Of a DNA stretch of 41,404 bases, positions 22,996 to 31,780 are shown in pieces (the first letter of the stretch is position 1; each line of letters begins with the position of its first letter). The notes beneath the pieces are model-generated. The model was not told where the DNA came from, searched no databases, and saw only the letters and a program-made list of their open reading frames with translations. A program made the translations under genes and the position numbers. The stretch comes from an uncultured Peptococcaceae bacterium (GTDB lineage Bacteria > Bacillota > Peptococcia > Peptococcales > Peptococcaceae), in contig URZX01000022.1 in NCBI GenBank assembly GCA_900552455.1, positions 1-41,404 of the forward strand, given 5' to 3'.

Positions 22996-23217
22996 TTACT
23001 TCTGAAGTTTTTCGACGAAGTTTACGAGATCGCCGACAGTCTCAACTTTTTCATCGAGTTCGATGGAGATGTCGAGCTTGTCTTCGAGTTCCATCAAAAG
23101 GTCGACGGTGTCCAGGGAATCGATGCCGAGATCATGGAAAGTGCTGTCCATGGTGATCTCAGATGGTTCACATTCCAGACGATCTGCCAAAAGTTCCTGT
23201 ACTGCTTCAAATACCAT
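22996..23217 (-). CDS. acpP: Acyl carrier protein
   Basis: 73-residue acidic helical carrier with the phosphopantetheine site GIDSLDTVDL (Ser34). GGAGG seven nt before the ATG at 23217. First gene of the operon; in many relatives fabH precedes it but here the promoter lies directly upstream. Confidence 0.97.
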   Translation of the reverse strand: MVFEAVQELLADRLECEPSEITMDSTFHDLGIDSLDTVDLLMELEDKLDISIELDEKVETVGDLVNFVEKLQK

Positions 23218-23283
23218 AATGATTTCCTCCATATCTTTGCAACGGGAGCCGGTTGGGATTTTTTTGTGGCGCCCGTTTTGCAT

Positions 23284-23339
23284 CTTATTGATTTTTCAAC
23301 AAGGCTATTGTACTCGCAACTTGTTGATGTGTCAATAAG
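23284..23339 (-). promoter_or_regulatory. Fatty acid operon promoter flanked by two 20-bp palindromic operators
   Basis: Minus strand: TTGACA (23335-23330), exact 17-bp spacer, TACAAT (23312-23307). Operator A, CTTATTGA-CACA-TCAACAAG (23339-23320), covers the -35; operator B, CTTGTTGA-AAAA-TCAATAAG (23303-23284), lies just after the -10. Both fit CTTRTTGA-N4-TCAAYAAG, and their centres are 36 bp apart. This is the layout of a dimeric repressor with two sites, most simply the MarR protein encoded at the operon's end. Confidence 0.85.
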
Positions 23340-23394
23340 TTGGCGCGCGGAGTTTATCTAGAAATGGAAACAGTAAATTCTTATCTTAGAAGAT

Positions 23395-23423
23395 AAAAAA
23401 ATCCCCCGCGTTCATGCGGGGGA
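23395..23423 (-). terminator. Terminator of the 5'-nucleotidase gene
   Basis: Stem CCCCCGC / GCGGGGG with a 6-nt loop and seven T on the minus strand. A further 16-bp palindrome TTATCTTAGAAGATAA lies at 23379-23394 between this and the acpP promoter; its loop is too small for an RNA hairpin. Confidence 0.92.
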
Positions 23424-23438
23424 AATATTGCGCGTTTG

Positions 23439-25742
23439 TCAGGCGGCGACTTCTTCGTCAGCGCCGAGATCCGCAACGTTCTCACAGAAATTTGCGAGGA
23501 TCGCTGCCACTTCTGCGCGCGTCGCCGTGCCAGTTGGCGCGAGCTTGTCGTCACCGACGCCGTGAAGCAGATCGGCACCGACGGCCCATTTTACAACGTC
23601 AGCTGCCCAGCTGCTGACCTGAGCTGCGTCGCTGAACTGTGCGAGATCGTTCGTCGCGCTCACGTCGTAGCCTTTGTAGGCAGCGTAATTATAGAGGAAG
23701 GCCGCCATCTGTTCGCGGGTGAGCGGCGCATCTGGACGGAAGGTGCCGTCTTCGTAGCCATTGACGATGCCGTTTTCCGCTGCCCAGTTGACAGCATCTG
23801 CGTACCAGGCGCCGTCGGCGACATCGCTGAAGCTGCCGGACGTATTGGCGCTGCCATTTTCGAGATTAGCGAGCACAGCGGCCATCATGGCGCGGGTGAG
23901 CGTCGTCTGTGGTGCAAACTGATCAGCGGCGACGCCGTTCATGAGACCATTTTCATACGCGTATTCCACAGCGCCATAATACCAGCTATCTGGATCCACA
24001 TCGATGAATGGCAGATCGCCGGTTGGTTCTTCAGGAATTTCGACAGGCTCGTTGTTGATGGTGATGCGGCCCTGGCCGTATGGATCCGCATATTCTTCGC
24101 CGATCACGCCATCGAGATTTTCGGTGAGATAATCGATGAGCACTTCGTTGTCGACCATGGTTTCGTCGAGGAGCAGCTTGATATTGTCTTCACCAAACAT
24201 GGTAAATCCATCGCCGCCCTGCTTCAGCATGTAATTGTGACCAGCGAGGGTGTAAGTCGCATTTGGATCGATCGGCTCGTACGCGCCGGTCTCACGATTT
24301 TCTACCATCACATCGCTGACGCGGCGAGCCCCGGACACTTCGACGAAGGAGCCGTTGTCATCGAGGACGACGGAGCTTGGGATCTGCGTGTTGACGGTGT
24401 ATTTCAGCCCGGAAACCTGCTGGAAGCCGCCACTTTCAGCGGTGCCGACGACTCTTGCGCCCATTTCAAGAGCGTCGAGGATCTGCTGGCCGCTGACTTC
24501 TGCGAGACAGATCATATTGCCGAACGGATGCACAGCGATGAGATCGCCATACGTCACATCGCCAGGCGTGATATCCGCACGAATGCCGCCGCCGTTGACA
24601 AATCCGATGTCAGCGCCCATGACTTCGCGGTACGCATCGGCGCAGAAATCGCCCATGTTTGTTTCCGCGGAACGAACGCGGCGATCGCTGGTGGCTGGGT
24701 CGCTCACTGTGAGCGTCACGTCAGAGGTTGCAACGACTTCTGCCACGACATCCTGATATTTTTCCTGAATGCCCTGAATGTAGGTCTGGGCAGCGGTGTA
24801 CGCTGGGCTGTCGGTGGCAACATCGGCGAGTTTCACAAGCTGTGTGCTCATTTCGCCGGTGGCTGGATCGATGGTGAGCTGGCCGATGGATTCTGCTTTG
24901 GTGCCGGTCTGGCTGAGAACAACGTCTTCACCGTCAGCATTTTTGACGATCTGTTCAGCATCCACTGTGTGAGAATGGCCGTCGAGCACCGCATCGATGC
25001 CTGTGGTGTTGGCGATGACTTCCGTGCTCATCCATGGACGGCTGGCGAGATCTTCGCCGAGATGCGCCAGCGCGACGACATAATCTGCGCCGTCAGCGCG
25101 CGCAGCGTCAACGGTATCCTGCACGCGATCGTAAAGCTCCTGGCCGTTTTCACCCTGGCAGAAGCTGTAGATGTAGTTGCCGTTTTCATCCTGGAAAAAC
25201 GCCGGCGTGGATTTGGAAATGGTTTCCGGCGTGGAAATGCCGACGTAAGCGATGTCGGTGTCGCCGTAGGACACGATCTTGTATGGATCGAGCACGGTGT
25301 TGCCGTCTTTATCCAGGAAATTGCAGCTCAGGTATTGATACGCTGCCTGATTTTTCGCGATGTCGAGGAACTGGTCCATGCCGAAATCAAATTCGTGGTT
25401 GCCAGGGATCGCGAGATCATAACCAACCTCGTTCATAATGTCGACGATCCACTCGCCGTCAGAAAGTGTGCCGAGTACAGCGCCCTGAATGGCGTCGCCA
25501 TTGTCGACGAGCGTGACGTTGTCAGCGCCGTAGGTCGCTTCCATCTCTGATTTGTAGCCGGCGATGGCTGCGTAGGACATGCCGTCGTCAGACGTGCAGT
25601 GGATGTCGTTGGTGTAGAGCACGACGATGTCGTCTGCATCCGGCGCAGTGTTCTCATTTGCAGCGAACATCGGCAGCGCCGAGCTCCACATCATGGCGCC
25701 GGCAAGGATCAGCGAGAGTACTTTTTTACCGTGTTTCTTCAT
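23439..25742 (-). CDS. Secreted 5'-nucleotidase (UshA/metallophosphatase family) with three SLH repeats
   Basis: 767 residues. Signal peptide (KKHGKKVLSLILAGAMMWSSALPMFAA), then a calcineurin-like two-metal domain with YTNDIHC, VDNGDAIQG, GNHEFDFG and GHSHT, then the 5'-nucleotidase C domain (NMGDFCADAYRE, NGGGIRADI, GGDGFTMFGE). After a short proline-rich linker (about residue 570) come three SLH repeats (FIDVDPDSWYYGAVEYAYENGLMNG, FSDVADGAWYADAVNWA, FSDAAQVSSWAADVVKWA). It hydrolyses extracellular nucleotides or UDP-sugars; SLH repeats hold it on the secondary polymer or peptidoglycan as in Negativicutes. ATG 25742 with AAAGGTG upstream is preferred over GTG at 25754. Single gene with own promoter and terminator. 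Confidence 0.93.
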   Translation of the reverse strand: MKKHGKKVLSLILAGAMMWSSALPMFAANENTAPDADDIVVLYTNDIHCTSDDGMSYAAIAGYKSEMEATYGADNVTLVDNGDAIQGAVLGTLSDGEWIVDIMNEVGYDLAIPGNHEFDFGMDQFLDIAKNQAAYQYLSCNFLDKDGNTVLDPYKIVSYGDTDIAYVGISTPETISKSTPAFFQDENGNYIYSFCQGENGQELYDRVQDTVDAARADGADYVVALAHLGEDLASRPWMSTEVIANTTGIDAVLDGHSHTVDAEQIVKNADGEDVVLSQTGTKAESIGQLTIDPATGEMSTQLVKLADVATDSPAYTAAQTYIQGIQEKYQDVVAEVVATSDVTLTVSDPATSDRRVRSAETNMGDFCADAYREVMGADIGFVNGGGIRADITPGDVTYGDLIAVHPFGNMICLAEVSGQQILDALEMGARVVGTAESGGFQQVSGLKYTVNTQIPSSVVLDDNGSFVEVSGARRVSDVMVENRETGAYEPIDPNATYTLAGHNYMLKQGGDGFTMFGEDNIKLLLDETMVDNEVLIDYLTENLDGVIGEEYADPYGQGRITINNEPVEIPEEPTGDLPFIDVDPDSWYYGAVEYAYENGLMNGVAADQFAPQTTLTRAMMAAVLANLENGSANTSGSFSDVADGAWYADAVNWAAENGIVNGYEDGTFRPDAPLTREQMAAFLYNYAAYKGYDVSATNDLAQFSDAAQVSSWAADVVKWAVGADLLHGVGDDKLAPTGTATRAEVAAILANFCENVADLGADEEVAA

Positions 25743-25807
25743 GTGAGTCTTCACCTTTCTTCGTGATGATTTCCGGCTTGCGCCGGATGATAAAACGGTT
25801 CCTATTT

Positions 25808-25836
25808 AGTGTAACAAAAAGCTGAAACGACAGCAA
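25808..25836 (-). promoter_or_regulatory. Promoter of the 5'-nucleotidase gene
   Basis: TTGCTG (25836-25831), 17-bp spacer, TACACT (25813-25808). A GC-rich hairpin TCCGGC-TTGC-GCCGGA lies in the leader at about 25770-25786. Confidence 0.65.
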
Positions 25837-25906
25837 GAGCGCTGGCGGAAACCGTCACAAGTCTCTGCAAATTTTACAGCGCGCTCACCGCATCTTTACA
25901 GCCACG

Positions 25907-25938
25907 AAAAAAAGCGCCGCCAATATGACGAGCGCTTT
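25907..25938 (-). terminator. Terminator of the azlCD operon
   Basis: Stem AAAGCGC / GCGCTTT on the minus strand with a 14-nt loop and a run of seven T. Confidence 0.8.
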
Positions 25939-25949
25939 ACGCAGCAATA

Positions 25950-26276
25950 TCAGAAAACGAGCTGCACGAGCAGCATGTAGCACACGGTGCCGCCAGCGAT
26001 GGAAACGAGCATCTGTCGTTTCCAGAGATGCAGCGCCACAGTGACGACGATGGCCAAAAGTTCCGGCAAGCCGTGGCTCTGACTGAGCACGTCCACATTG
26101 CGCAGGCTGTAAACGACGAGCATGGCAAAGATCGCCGACGGCAGCGCCTTGCCAAGATAGATCACCAGCGGCGGCGTCGGCCGGCCTTCGCGAAAAACGA
26201 GGAACGGCAGGAAACGCGTCGCCATTGTCGCCAGCGCGCAAATGGCGATGGTGAGGATCTGCTGAGCGAGTGTCAT
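25950..26276 (-). CDS. azlD: AzlD-family membrane protein, branched-chain amino acid exporter small subunit
   Basis: 108 residues with four hydrophobic segments, the small partner of AzlC. Typical residues are RFLPFLVF and the repeated [14 protein letters not shown]. With AzlC it exports branched-chain amino acids such as azaleucine. It overlaps azlC by 4 nt (ATGA) and ends in a terminator. Confidence 0.88.
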   Translation of the reverse strand: MTLAQQILTIAICALATMATRFLPFLVFREGRPTPPLVIYLGKALPSAIFAMLVVYSLRNVDVLSQSHGLPELLAIVVTVALHLWKRQMLVSIAGGTVCYMLLVQLVF

Positions 26277-26995
26277 GACCAGCCACCTGCCTTTTCAAGA
26301 GGTTTGCGAAAGCCCACGAGCAACAGCAAAATCACGCACATGCTCGGGATCAGGAAACCGTCCGCGCCGAAAAAGAGCAGGCAGCCGAGGGAAGCAGCGA
26401 GACCGATGATCGCTGTGTAATGCTTGCGCTCCTTCAGCAGCTGCTCGAGGAAAATGACGACGAACATCGCCGTGAGCACAAAATCCAGGCCCTCGGTGTT
26501 GAAATTGATGAGATTGCCGGCGAGCCCGCCGATCGTCGCGCCCGACACCCAGTAAAACTGGTTGAGCAGCGTCACAAAAAACATAAACCAGCCGCGATCC
26601 ACATCCGGCGGGATCTTCGCTGAATAGTTGATCGAAAACGTCTCGTCGCACATGCCGAAGATCAGATACCAGCGCTTCCAGCCGAGCCCTTTGAATTTAT
26701 CGAGCATGGCGATGCCATAGAACAGATGGCGCGCCTGGATCATCAGCGCCACAAGAAACGTCTGCAGCGGCGCGAACGGACTCAAGAGCATCGACACCGC
26801 GACAAATTCCAGCGATCCACCGAAAATCGTCAGCGCCATCAGACAGGGATAGATAAAGCTGAAGCCAGACACATGCATATAGATGCCGTAGGCCAGCCCC
26901 AGAAACCAGAATCCCGCAAAGATCGGGATCGTGCACGGAAACGCAGCCCTGAACGCTCGTCGCCGCACTCCGCCGTGCGTTTTTACGTGATCCAT
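26273..26995 (-). CDS. azlC: AzlC-family permease, branched-chain amino acid exporter large subunit
   Basis: 240 residues with about eight membrane segments. Family motifs: [54 protein letters not shown] and [13 protein letters not shown]. The start 26995 has AAAGGAGGAGG upstream; an earlier in-frame start would overlap a terminator. The first gene of the azlCD pair. Confidence 0.9.
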   Translation of the reverse strand: MDHVKTHGGVRRRAFRAAFPCTIPIFAGFWFLGLAYGIYMHVSGFSFIYPCLMALTIFGGSLEFVAVSMLLSPFAPLQTFLVALMIQARHLFYGIAMLDKFKGLGWKRWYLIFGMCDETFSINYSAKIPPDVDRGWFMFFVTLLNQFYWVSGATIGGLAGNLINFNTEGLDFVLTAMFVVIFLEQLLKERKHYTAIIGLAASLGCLLFFGADGFLIPSMCVILLLLVGFRKPLEKAGGWS

Positions 26996-27026
26996 CGTCC
27001 TCCTCCTTTCGCATATTCTCATATTA

Positions 27027-27066
27027 TAAAATGCAGAGGCCGTGCCCGTCAAGGACACGACCTCTG
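27027..27066 (-). terminator. Terminator of the beta-lactamase-fold gene
   Basis: 11-bp stem CAGAGGTCGTG / CACGGCCTCTG (one G-U pair) then CATTTTAT on the minus strand. The T run is interrupted. The same AT stretch supplies a TATAAT that may be the azlC -10. Confidence 0.65.
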
Positions 27067-27069
27067 TCG

Positions 27070-28074
27070 TCATGCTTCTGCATCTGTTTGCTTCTGCGGC
27101 TGCTCTTCCAGCTCAACCTGCGCAAAATAATCCCAGATCAGCGCGTTGAGCTCGCCCATCCACTCGCGCCCGGCGTAGCCCAGGCTCGTGTAGACGACAA
27201 TGCTGTACGGGCGGCCGCTCGTGGAAAATCCCAGCGCATTTTCCGCTTCTTCGTACTGGCCGTACTTCTGCGCCATTTTTGTGCCGCCGATGACGCTGTT
27301 GAGATAATCGTTCGGCTTCGCTTCCGTCAGATCAGCGATGAGCGTTTCAAAATTTTCCCGGTGATCGTACAGATAATCGAGCACATCGTTCATATACGAC
27401 GCCGTGAATTCGTTCCAGTAGGAATAATACGTGTCGTCTGTCGCCTCAATGATCTCCTTGCTGCTGTATTTCGCCACGTCGCGCTTGAATTCTACCCAGC
27501 CGCCGAGATTTTCGTAGAGGATATGCGCCGCCGTGTTGTCGCTGTCGACGATCACCGCGTGCAGCAATTCTTCCACAGAGATATAATCCCCCGGCAGATA
27601 CGTCGCGCCGATCGGCCCGCCTTCTTCATAATATGACGCATCGTAGTAAAGCCCGTGCGCCGGCGTGAACTCGCCAGCAGCGAGCTTTTCGTAATAGAGC
27701 ATCGCCAGCGGCACCTTGTATGTGCTGCCAGCAGTAAAATAGCTGTCCGCGTTCACCGCATACACCGCATCCGTCACATAATCGTGCACCACAATGCCCA
27801 CCTGTGATTCATCGAAACCATTCTCCAGCATCGATCCCGTCACGATCAGCTCCAGATTTTTCGCGATCTCCTCAGCGCTCTTGCGCTCAGGCGCCGCTGC
27901 TTCCTGCGATTCTTCTTCAGCAGCGTCGTCCTTCGTCACCTTATCCTTGATGAGGAGCGACGCATCCTCGTCGATCGCCGGTTCTGCGATACGGCTGTCC
28001 ATCGTCATATAAATTCCCAATACACAGCAGCAGATCGCCGCCGTGAAGAGAATGATCATCAATCCTTTTTTCAT
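27070..28074 (-). CDS. Serine hydrolase of the class A beta-lactamase fold, membrane-anchored
   Basis: 334 residues. One N-terminal membrane segment (4-23), an acidic/alanine-rich spacer (30-70), then a beta-lactamase-like domain. Ser117-x-x-Lys120 (AGSTYKVPLAM), the SDN triad at 178-180 (VIVDSDNTAAHIL) and a KTG-type KYG at about 270-272 are all present. The PLP region lacks a clear omega-loop Glu-x-x-x-Asn, so it is more likely a cell-wall peptidase or unknown esterase than a resistance enzyme (inference). AAAGGG lies 11 nt before the ATG. TATAAT at 28134-28129 is a possible -10. Monocistronic. Confidence 0.8.
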   Translation of the reverse strand: MKKGLMIILFTAAICCCVLGIYMTMDSRIAEPAIDEDASLLIKDKVTKDDAAEEESQEAAAPERKSAEEIAKNLELIVTGSMLENGFDESQVGIVVHDYVTDAVYAVNADSYFTAGSTYKVPLAMLYYEKLAAGEFTPAHGLYYDASYYEEGGPIGATYLPGDYISVEELLHAVIVDSDNTAAHILYENLGGWVEFKRDVAKYSSKEIIEATDDTYYSYWNEFTASYMNDVLDYLYDHRENFETLIADLTEAKPNDYLNSVIGGTKMAQKYGQYEEAENALGFSTSGRPYSIVVYTSLGYAGREWMGELNALIWDYFAQVELEEQPQKQTDAEA

Positions 28075-28179
28075 ACAAAGTGCATCCCTTTCTGAGAGCC
28101 CTTCCTCTGAAGTTACAATCCAGAGCTTATTATACGGGATGAACGTTGTAAAAACTTTAATTTTTTCTTAAATCCGCTA

Positions 28180-28198
28180 AGAAATTTTATAAATTTCT
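28180..28198. other. AT-rich palindrome downstream of the GNAT gene
   Basis: Perfect inverted repeat AGAAATTT-TAT-AAATTTCT. It lies seven bases past the GNAT stop and could act as a weak terminator on the minus strand, although no T run follows. Confidence 0.35.
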
Positions 28199-28204
28199 AT
28201 TATC

Positions 28205-28678
28205 TCATCCTTTTGCACCAAATTCCGATTCATTCGCCAGCGACAATTCCAGCACGATCATATCTCTGAGCAGCTGCCCCGCTTCGACGATCGGATGATC
28301 GTAGTGCTCCGTGAAAAAATCCGCGATCACATACGCCCGTTTGAAACCACAGGCCTCATAAAACGGCAGCGTCAGCGGACTCTCGCCCGTGCCCACGCGC
28401 AGCGTCCGAAATTCGTCGCGGCAGAGATTTTTCACATAATCCACCATCGCGCGCCCATATCCCCGTCGCTGCGCAGCCGGCGCCGTCGCCAGATTTTTGA
28501 TCTCCGCCACGCCGTTTCCCTCGTCCGTGACTACGCAGACCGTTTTGAGCTCCGGATCCGCAAGCACAAACAGCCGCCCACGCTCAAGATAGCCATCGAT
28601 CATCCGCTCCTCCTCATCCGCCAACAGCAGCAGATCGAGATAGCGTTTTTTATCCGTCGTGATCTCCGTGATCGTCAT
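28205..28678 (-). CDS. GNAT-family N-acetyltransferase (YvbK-like)
   Basis: 157 residues, acetyl-CoA-dependent acyltransferase fold. Motif A is IKNLATAPAAQRRGYGRAMVDYVKNLC with the QRRGYG pyrophosphate loop, motif B FYEACGFKRAYVIADFFTEHY. The C-terminal DHPIVEAGQLLRDMIVLE is of the YvbK type. Start 28678 is chosen because GGGAGGGAG is five bases upstream; earlier in-frame starts overlap the ndk terminator. Substrate unknown. Confidence 0.85.
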   Translation of the reverse strand: MTITEITTDKKRYLDLLLLADEEERMIDGYLERGRLFVLADPELKTVCVVTDEGNGVAEIKNLATAPAAQRRGYGRAMVDYVKNLCRDEFRTLRVGTGESPLTLPFYEACGFKRAYVIADFFTEHYDHPIVEAGQLLRDMIVLELSLANESEFGAKG

Positions 28679-28694
28679 CGTTCTCCCTCCCACG

Positions 28695-28722
28695 AAAAAA
28701 GCCCAGCCTTCGCTGAGCTTTT
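28695..28722 (-). terminator. Terminator of ndk
   Basis: Minus-strand stem GCTCAGC / GCTGGGC around a GAAG loop, then six T. It lies between ndk and the GNAT gene, so these are probably separate units. Confidence 0.88.
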
Positions 28723-28734
28723 GCACAGTCATTT

Positions 28735-29139
28735 TTAGCCAAAAAAGCGCGCGATCTCAATCTCCGCGTTCTCCGGCGAATCTGAGCCGTGAATGATATT
28801 TTCCGTCGTGCTCGTCGCAAAATCGCCGCGGATCGTGCCCGCAGCCGCTTCCTCATATTTCGTCGCGCCCATGAGAATGCGCATTCCCTTCACGGCATTG
28901 TCGCCCTCGACGATCATTCCCAGCACCGGACCAGACGTCATATATTCCACCAGCTCAGGGAAGAACGGCTTTTCCGTGAGGTGCGCATAATGCTCGCGCA
29001 GAATCGCCTCGTACAGCCGCATCATCTTCGCTTCCGTGATCGCAAAACCCTTGCGCTCAATGCGCGCGATCACCTCGCCCATCAGCCCGCGACGCACACA
29101 GTCCGGTTTCAGCATGATATAAGTTCGTTCCATAGCCAT
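28735..29139 (-). CDS. ndk: Nucleoside diphosphate kinase
   Basis: 134 residues. Transfers the gamma phosphate between nucleoside triphosphates and diphosphates via phosphohistidine. Seen: RTYIMLKPDCVRRGLMGEVIARIERKGF, the GPVLGMIVEG strand, RILMGATKYEEAAAGTIRGDFA and the active-site NIIHGSDSPENAEIEI. Start 29139 has GAGGAG eight bases upstream; M3 (29133) is possible. Confidence 0.97.
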   Translation of the reverse strand: MAMERTYIMLKPDCVRRGLMGEVIARIERKGFAITEAKMMRLYEAILREHYAHLTEKPFFPELVEYMTSGPVLGMIVEGDNAVKGMRILMGATKYEEAAAGTIRGDFATSTTENIIHGSDSPENAEIEIARFFG

Positions 29140-29237
29140 AGTGATTTCTCCTCTCAATTTCTCTAGCTTATCCTGAAACTATTTTATCAGGTTTCTCCGC
29201 TCCTGCCTACGCTTATTTTTCTAAAAATTTATAATAT

Positions 29238-30869
29238 TTAGTATGTGCGTGGTACAAGCTGACCATTTTTCATTTCCAGCACAGTATCGTAGTGCGCAGC
29301 CAACTCATCGGACAAATGATGTGTGATGACTAAAAGCGTCAGCGCAGGATCTTCGAGCAGATCGCGCTCAATCGCCAGCGCTGTCTGCTGGTCGACGGCT
29401 GACGTTCCTTCGTCGAGAATCAGGATCGGTGCACGCCTCACAAGCGCACGCGCCAGAGCGACGCGTTGCCGCTGTCCACCGGAAAGACGGCTGCCATTTT
29501 CTCCGACATGCGTTTCCAGCCCATCCTCCAGCGCTGGCAGAAATTCCTCTACGCCGCTGCGCACCAGGATTTCTTGCAGAAAATCCTCAGCGATCTGCGC
29601 ACCCAGCGTGATATTTTCCCGCAGGCTCACATCAAAGAGCGTCACATTTTGCGGCATCAGCGCGATCAACCGGCTGAAATCATTGCGCCCCAGCTCACGC
29701 ACCTCTCGGCCGTCATAGGCGATGCTGCCGGTATATTCTGCTGAATAACCACAGAGCAGCTGAATGAGCGTCGACTTGCCACTGCCAGAAGTGCCCACCA
29801 GCGCAATCTTTCCGCCTTTGCAGAGCGTCAGATCTACGCCTTTGAGAATTTTCTGCTCCGGCGTATAACAAAATTGCAGATCATTTACCGTCAGTTTTTC
29901 GTCAAATGTCGCTCCGCACGCCCCGTTTTCTTCCCACGCTTCTTCATTCTCCGCAAAATCTGCAAGTTTTTTCAGCACCGGCCGCGCGCCCTGGATCTTC
30001 GGTAGATTTTGCAGGATCAACAGCACCGGCGTGCTGAATGTCGCACTGAGCTGGATCAGCGCCAACAGCGTGCCAACCGTGATCGCTCCATGCATCACCA
30101 GCCATGCCGCAACCATCACCACAACAATATTACTCGCCAGCGAGATCATCGCCGCTGTCATTTCATTAACTGCAACAAACGCATCGGCGCGAAACTTCGC
30201 GTCCGCCGCATTTTCGTTGGCGCGCTGGAAACGACGGGCAGCATACAGTCCCTCAGCAAAATTGCGAACGACCGCATAACCACCGAAAAGCTCGTTCGCC
30301 ACCGCCGTGAACCGCGCCAGTTTTTCCGAATACACAGTCTGTCGCCGCTCCAACGCCTTGCCAAGCAGCGCCGGCAAAAGAAATAGCAACAGCAAAAACA
30401 CCAGCAAGATCCCCGTCACCAGCGGACTCAGATACACCAAAATCCCCAACGTCGCAAGAAAAAGCGCAACCATTGACGAAGCGTCCAGAAGCGGCACAAG
30501 CATGTTTTCCTCAATGATCTTCACATCATTAACCACCGCCGACAGGTATGCCGCCGAATCTTTTTCATAGAAAGCCTGCGGCCGCCGGCGCATGATCCCG
30601 CGGAACACCCGCGCGCGAAGATTTTTCGTCACGCCGCGCAGTAAAACTTTTCCGCAGAGCGATTCTGCAAACGAGAGCGCCGCCAGTATCAGCACATAGC
30701 CAGCCATAATCTGGCACAGCCGCCAAAATCCCGCGCCGTCACCGCGCACCGCCACATCCAGTACCTGCTGCAGCAGGATCGCCACAAACGCCGATGCCAC
30801 TGAATTCACCACGCCCAGAGCCATGGCCAACGCAAGCATACGCTTGTCTTTTCCTTCAAATATACTCAT
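29238..30869 (-). CDS. ABC transporter, fused permease/ATPase exporter
   Basis: 543 residues. N-terminal type IV exporter membrane domain with six helices (about 12-290), then an NBD with Walker A GTSGSGKST (about 360-368), Q-loop MPQNV, signature LSGGQRQR, Walker B ILILDEGTSAVD and switch histidine THH. Half-transporter of the MsbA/CydCD/antimicrobial peptide type, probably a homodimer. SD GGAGGG. It follows a MerR gene by 59 nt and probably belongs to the same unit. Substrate unknown. Confidence 0.92.
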   Translation of the reverse strand: MSIFEGKDKRMLALAMALGVVNSVASAFVAILLQQVLDVAVRGDGAGFWRLCQIMAGYVLILAALSFAESLCGKVLLRGVTKNLRARVFRGIMRRRPQAFYEKDSAAYLSAVVNDVKIIEENMLVPLLDASSMVALFLATLGILVYLSPLVTGILLVFLLLLFLLPALLGKALERRQTVYSEKLARFTAVANELFGGYAVVRNFAEGLYAARRFQRANENAADAKFRADAFVAVNEMTAAMISLASNIVVVMVAAWLVMHGAITVGTLLALIQLSATFSTPVLLILQNLPKIQGARPVLKKLADFAENEEAWEENGACGATFDEKLTVNDLQFCYTPEQKILKGVDLTLCKGGKIALVGTSGSGKSTLIQLLCGYSAEYTGSIAYDGREVRELGRNDFSRLIALMPQNVTLFDVSLRENITLGAQIAEDFLQEILVRSGVEEFLPALEDGLETHVGENGSRLSGGQRQRVALARALVRRAPILILDEGTSAVDQQTALAIERDLLEDPALTLLVITHHLSDELAAHYDTVLEMKNGQLVPRTY

Positions 30870-30927
30870 GCTAAATCCCTCCGATCAAATTTACAGGATC
30901 AGCATAAGCCCCGACGCAGCGTCCAGG

Positions 30928-31692
30928 TCAAGACTCTTTTCTCAAATTTTCAAGAATTCTATCCACAATCTCCGTCTGCTGCGCAAAAAACATCTCGCCG
31001 TCGTAAACGCGGAAAAGCGCTTCCAGTTCGTCCGGCACATCGCCCTGCGCAGTCATCACAATCTCCGCCAGCACCCCGTCGTCCAAAAGCGACTGAAAAA
31101 GCGCGGTTCCCTGCTCCGCCAAGGCTGCAATTTCTGACTCAGAAGCCTGTTCCGTCAACATATACATCGCCTCGCCAAATTCACAGTACGCATCGAACAA
31201 TCCCTCATCGATGATCTTTTCATAGCAGGCGATGATCACCGCCAGTCCCTCCTCGTCCATGAGATGGTCCGCCATCAACAGCCCATCGATCTCCCGCTCG
31301 AGCAGTATCTGTGGATACCCGTGCTGGATCAAAAGCGCGATCAATCGCACAAAATTTAACGGCGTTTCCGCCGGCAGATCATACAGCGCCAAAAGCGCCA
31401 GCATCTGCCGCTGCGCCGTCAATTCTGCGATCTGCTCCGCCAGCGACGCGTCCAGAGCAGCAATCGCCTGCGCATCGTCACCATTTTCCGCAAGCATTTC
31501 CTTCACCTGCGCCAGCGAAAATCCCAGCGCCGAAAGATTTTTGATACGCAGCACCTTCACAAGATCCCGCACCGTGTAATCAAAATAGCCATTCTCGCTC
31601 ACGCCCACATCCGACAGCAGTCCCAACTTTCGCCAATGGCGCAGCGCCCGCTGCGTCACCCCGGCCAATCGTGCAAATTCTCCGCTGTTCAT
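30928..31692 (-). CDS. MerR-family regulator with large C-terminal effector domain
   Basis: 254 residues. N-terminal MerR helix-turn-helix (SGEFARLAGVTQRALRHWRKLGLLSD, DYTVRDLVKVLRIKNLSALGFSLAQVKEML) and coiled coil (about 75-110), then 150 mostly helical acidic residues similar in layout to TipA-like drug-binding domains. AAGGAG nine bases before the ATG. Precedes the ABC exporter gene, which suggests substrate-induced expression of that pump (inference). Confidence 0.88.
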   Translation of the reverse strand: MNSGEFARLAGVTQRALRHWRKLGLLSDVGVSENGYFDYTVRDLVKVLRIKNLSALGFSLAQVKEMLAENGDDAQAIAALDASLAEQIAELTAQRQMLALLALYDLPAETPLNFVRLIALLIQHGYPQILLEREIDGLLMADHLMDEEGLAVIIACYEKIIDEGLFDAYCEFGEAMYMLTEQASESEIAALAEQGTALFQSLLDDGVLAEIVMTAQGDVPDELEALFRVYDGEMFFAQQTEIVDRILENLRKES

Positions 31693-31739
31693 CCATATCC
31701 GCTCCTTTCTCCGTTCAGTATAGCGCAGCGCGCGCAAAC

Positions 31740-31769
31740 AAAAAAGGCCTTCCGAATCCAGAAAGCCTT
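31740..31769 (-). terminator. Terminator of the XRE/membrane-protein operon
   Basis: Minus-strand stem AAGGCTTTC / GGAAGGCCTT with one bulge and a T6 tract, 11 nt after the last gene. Confidence 0.8.
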
Positions 31770-31780
31770 CCCCCTCGGTG

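Noticed and set aside
23379..23394. TTATCTTAGAAGATAA as an RNA terminator
   Set aside because: Two-base loop cannot form; the real terminator is the adjacent CCCCCGC stem.
23436..25550. A 704-codon open frame antisense to the 5'-nucleotidase
   Set aside because: It mirrors a gene with clear motifs, signal peptide and SLH repeats; the antisense product has no recognisable motif. Codon bias of a GC-rich gene explains it.
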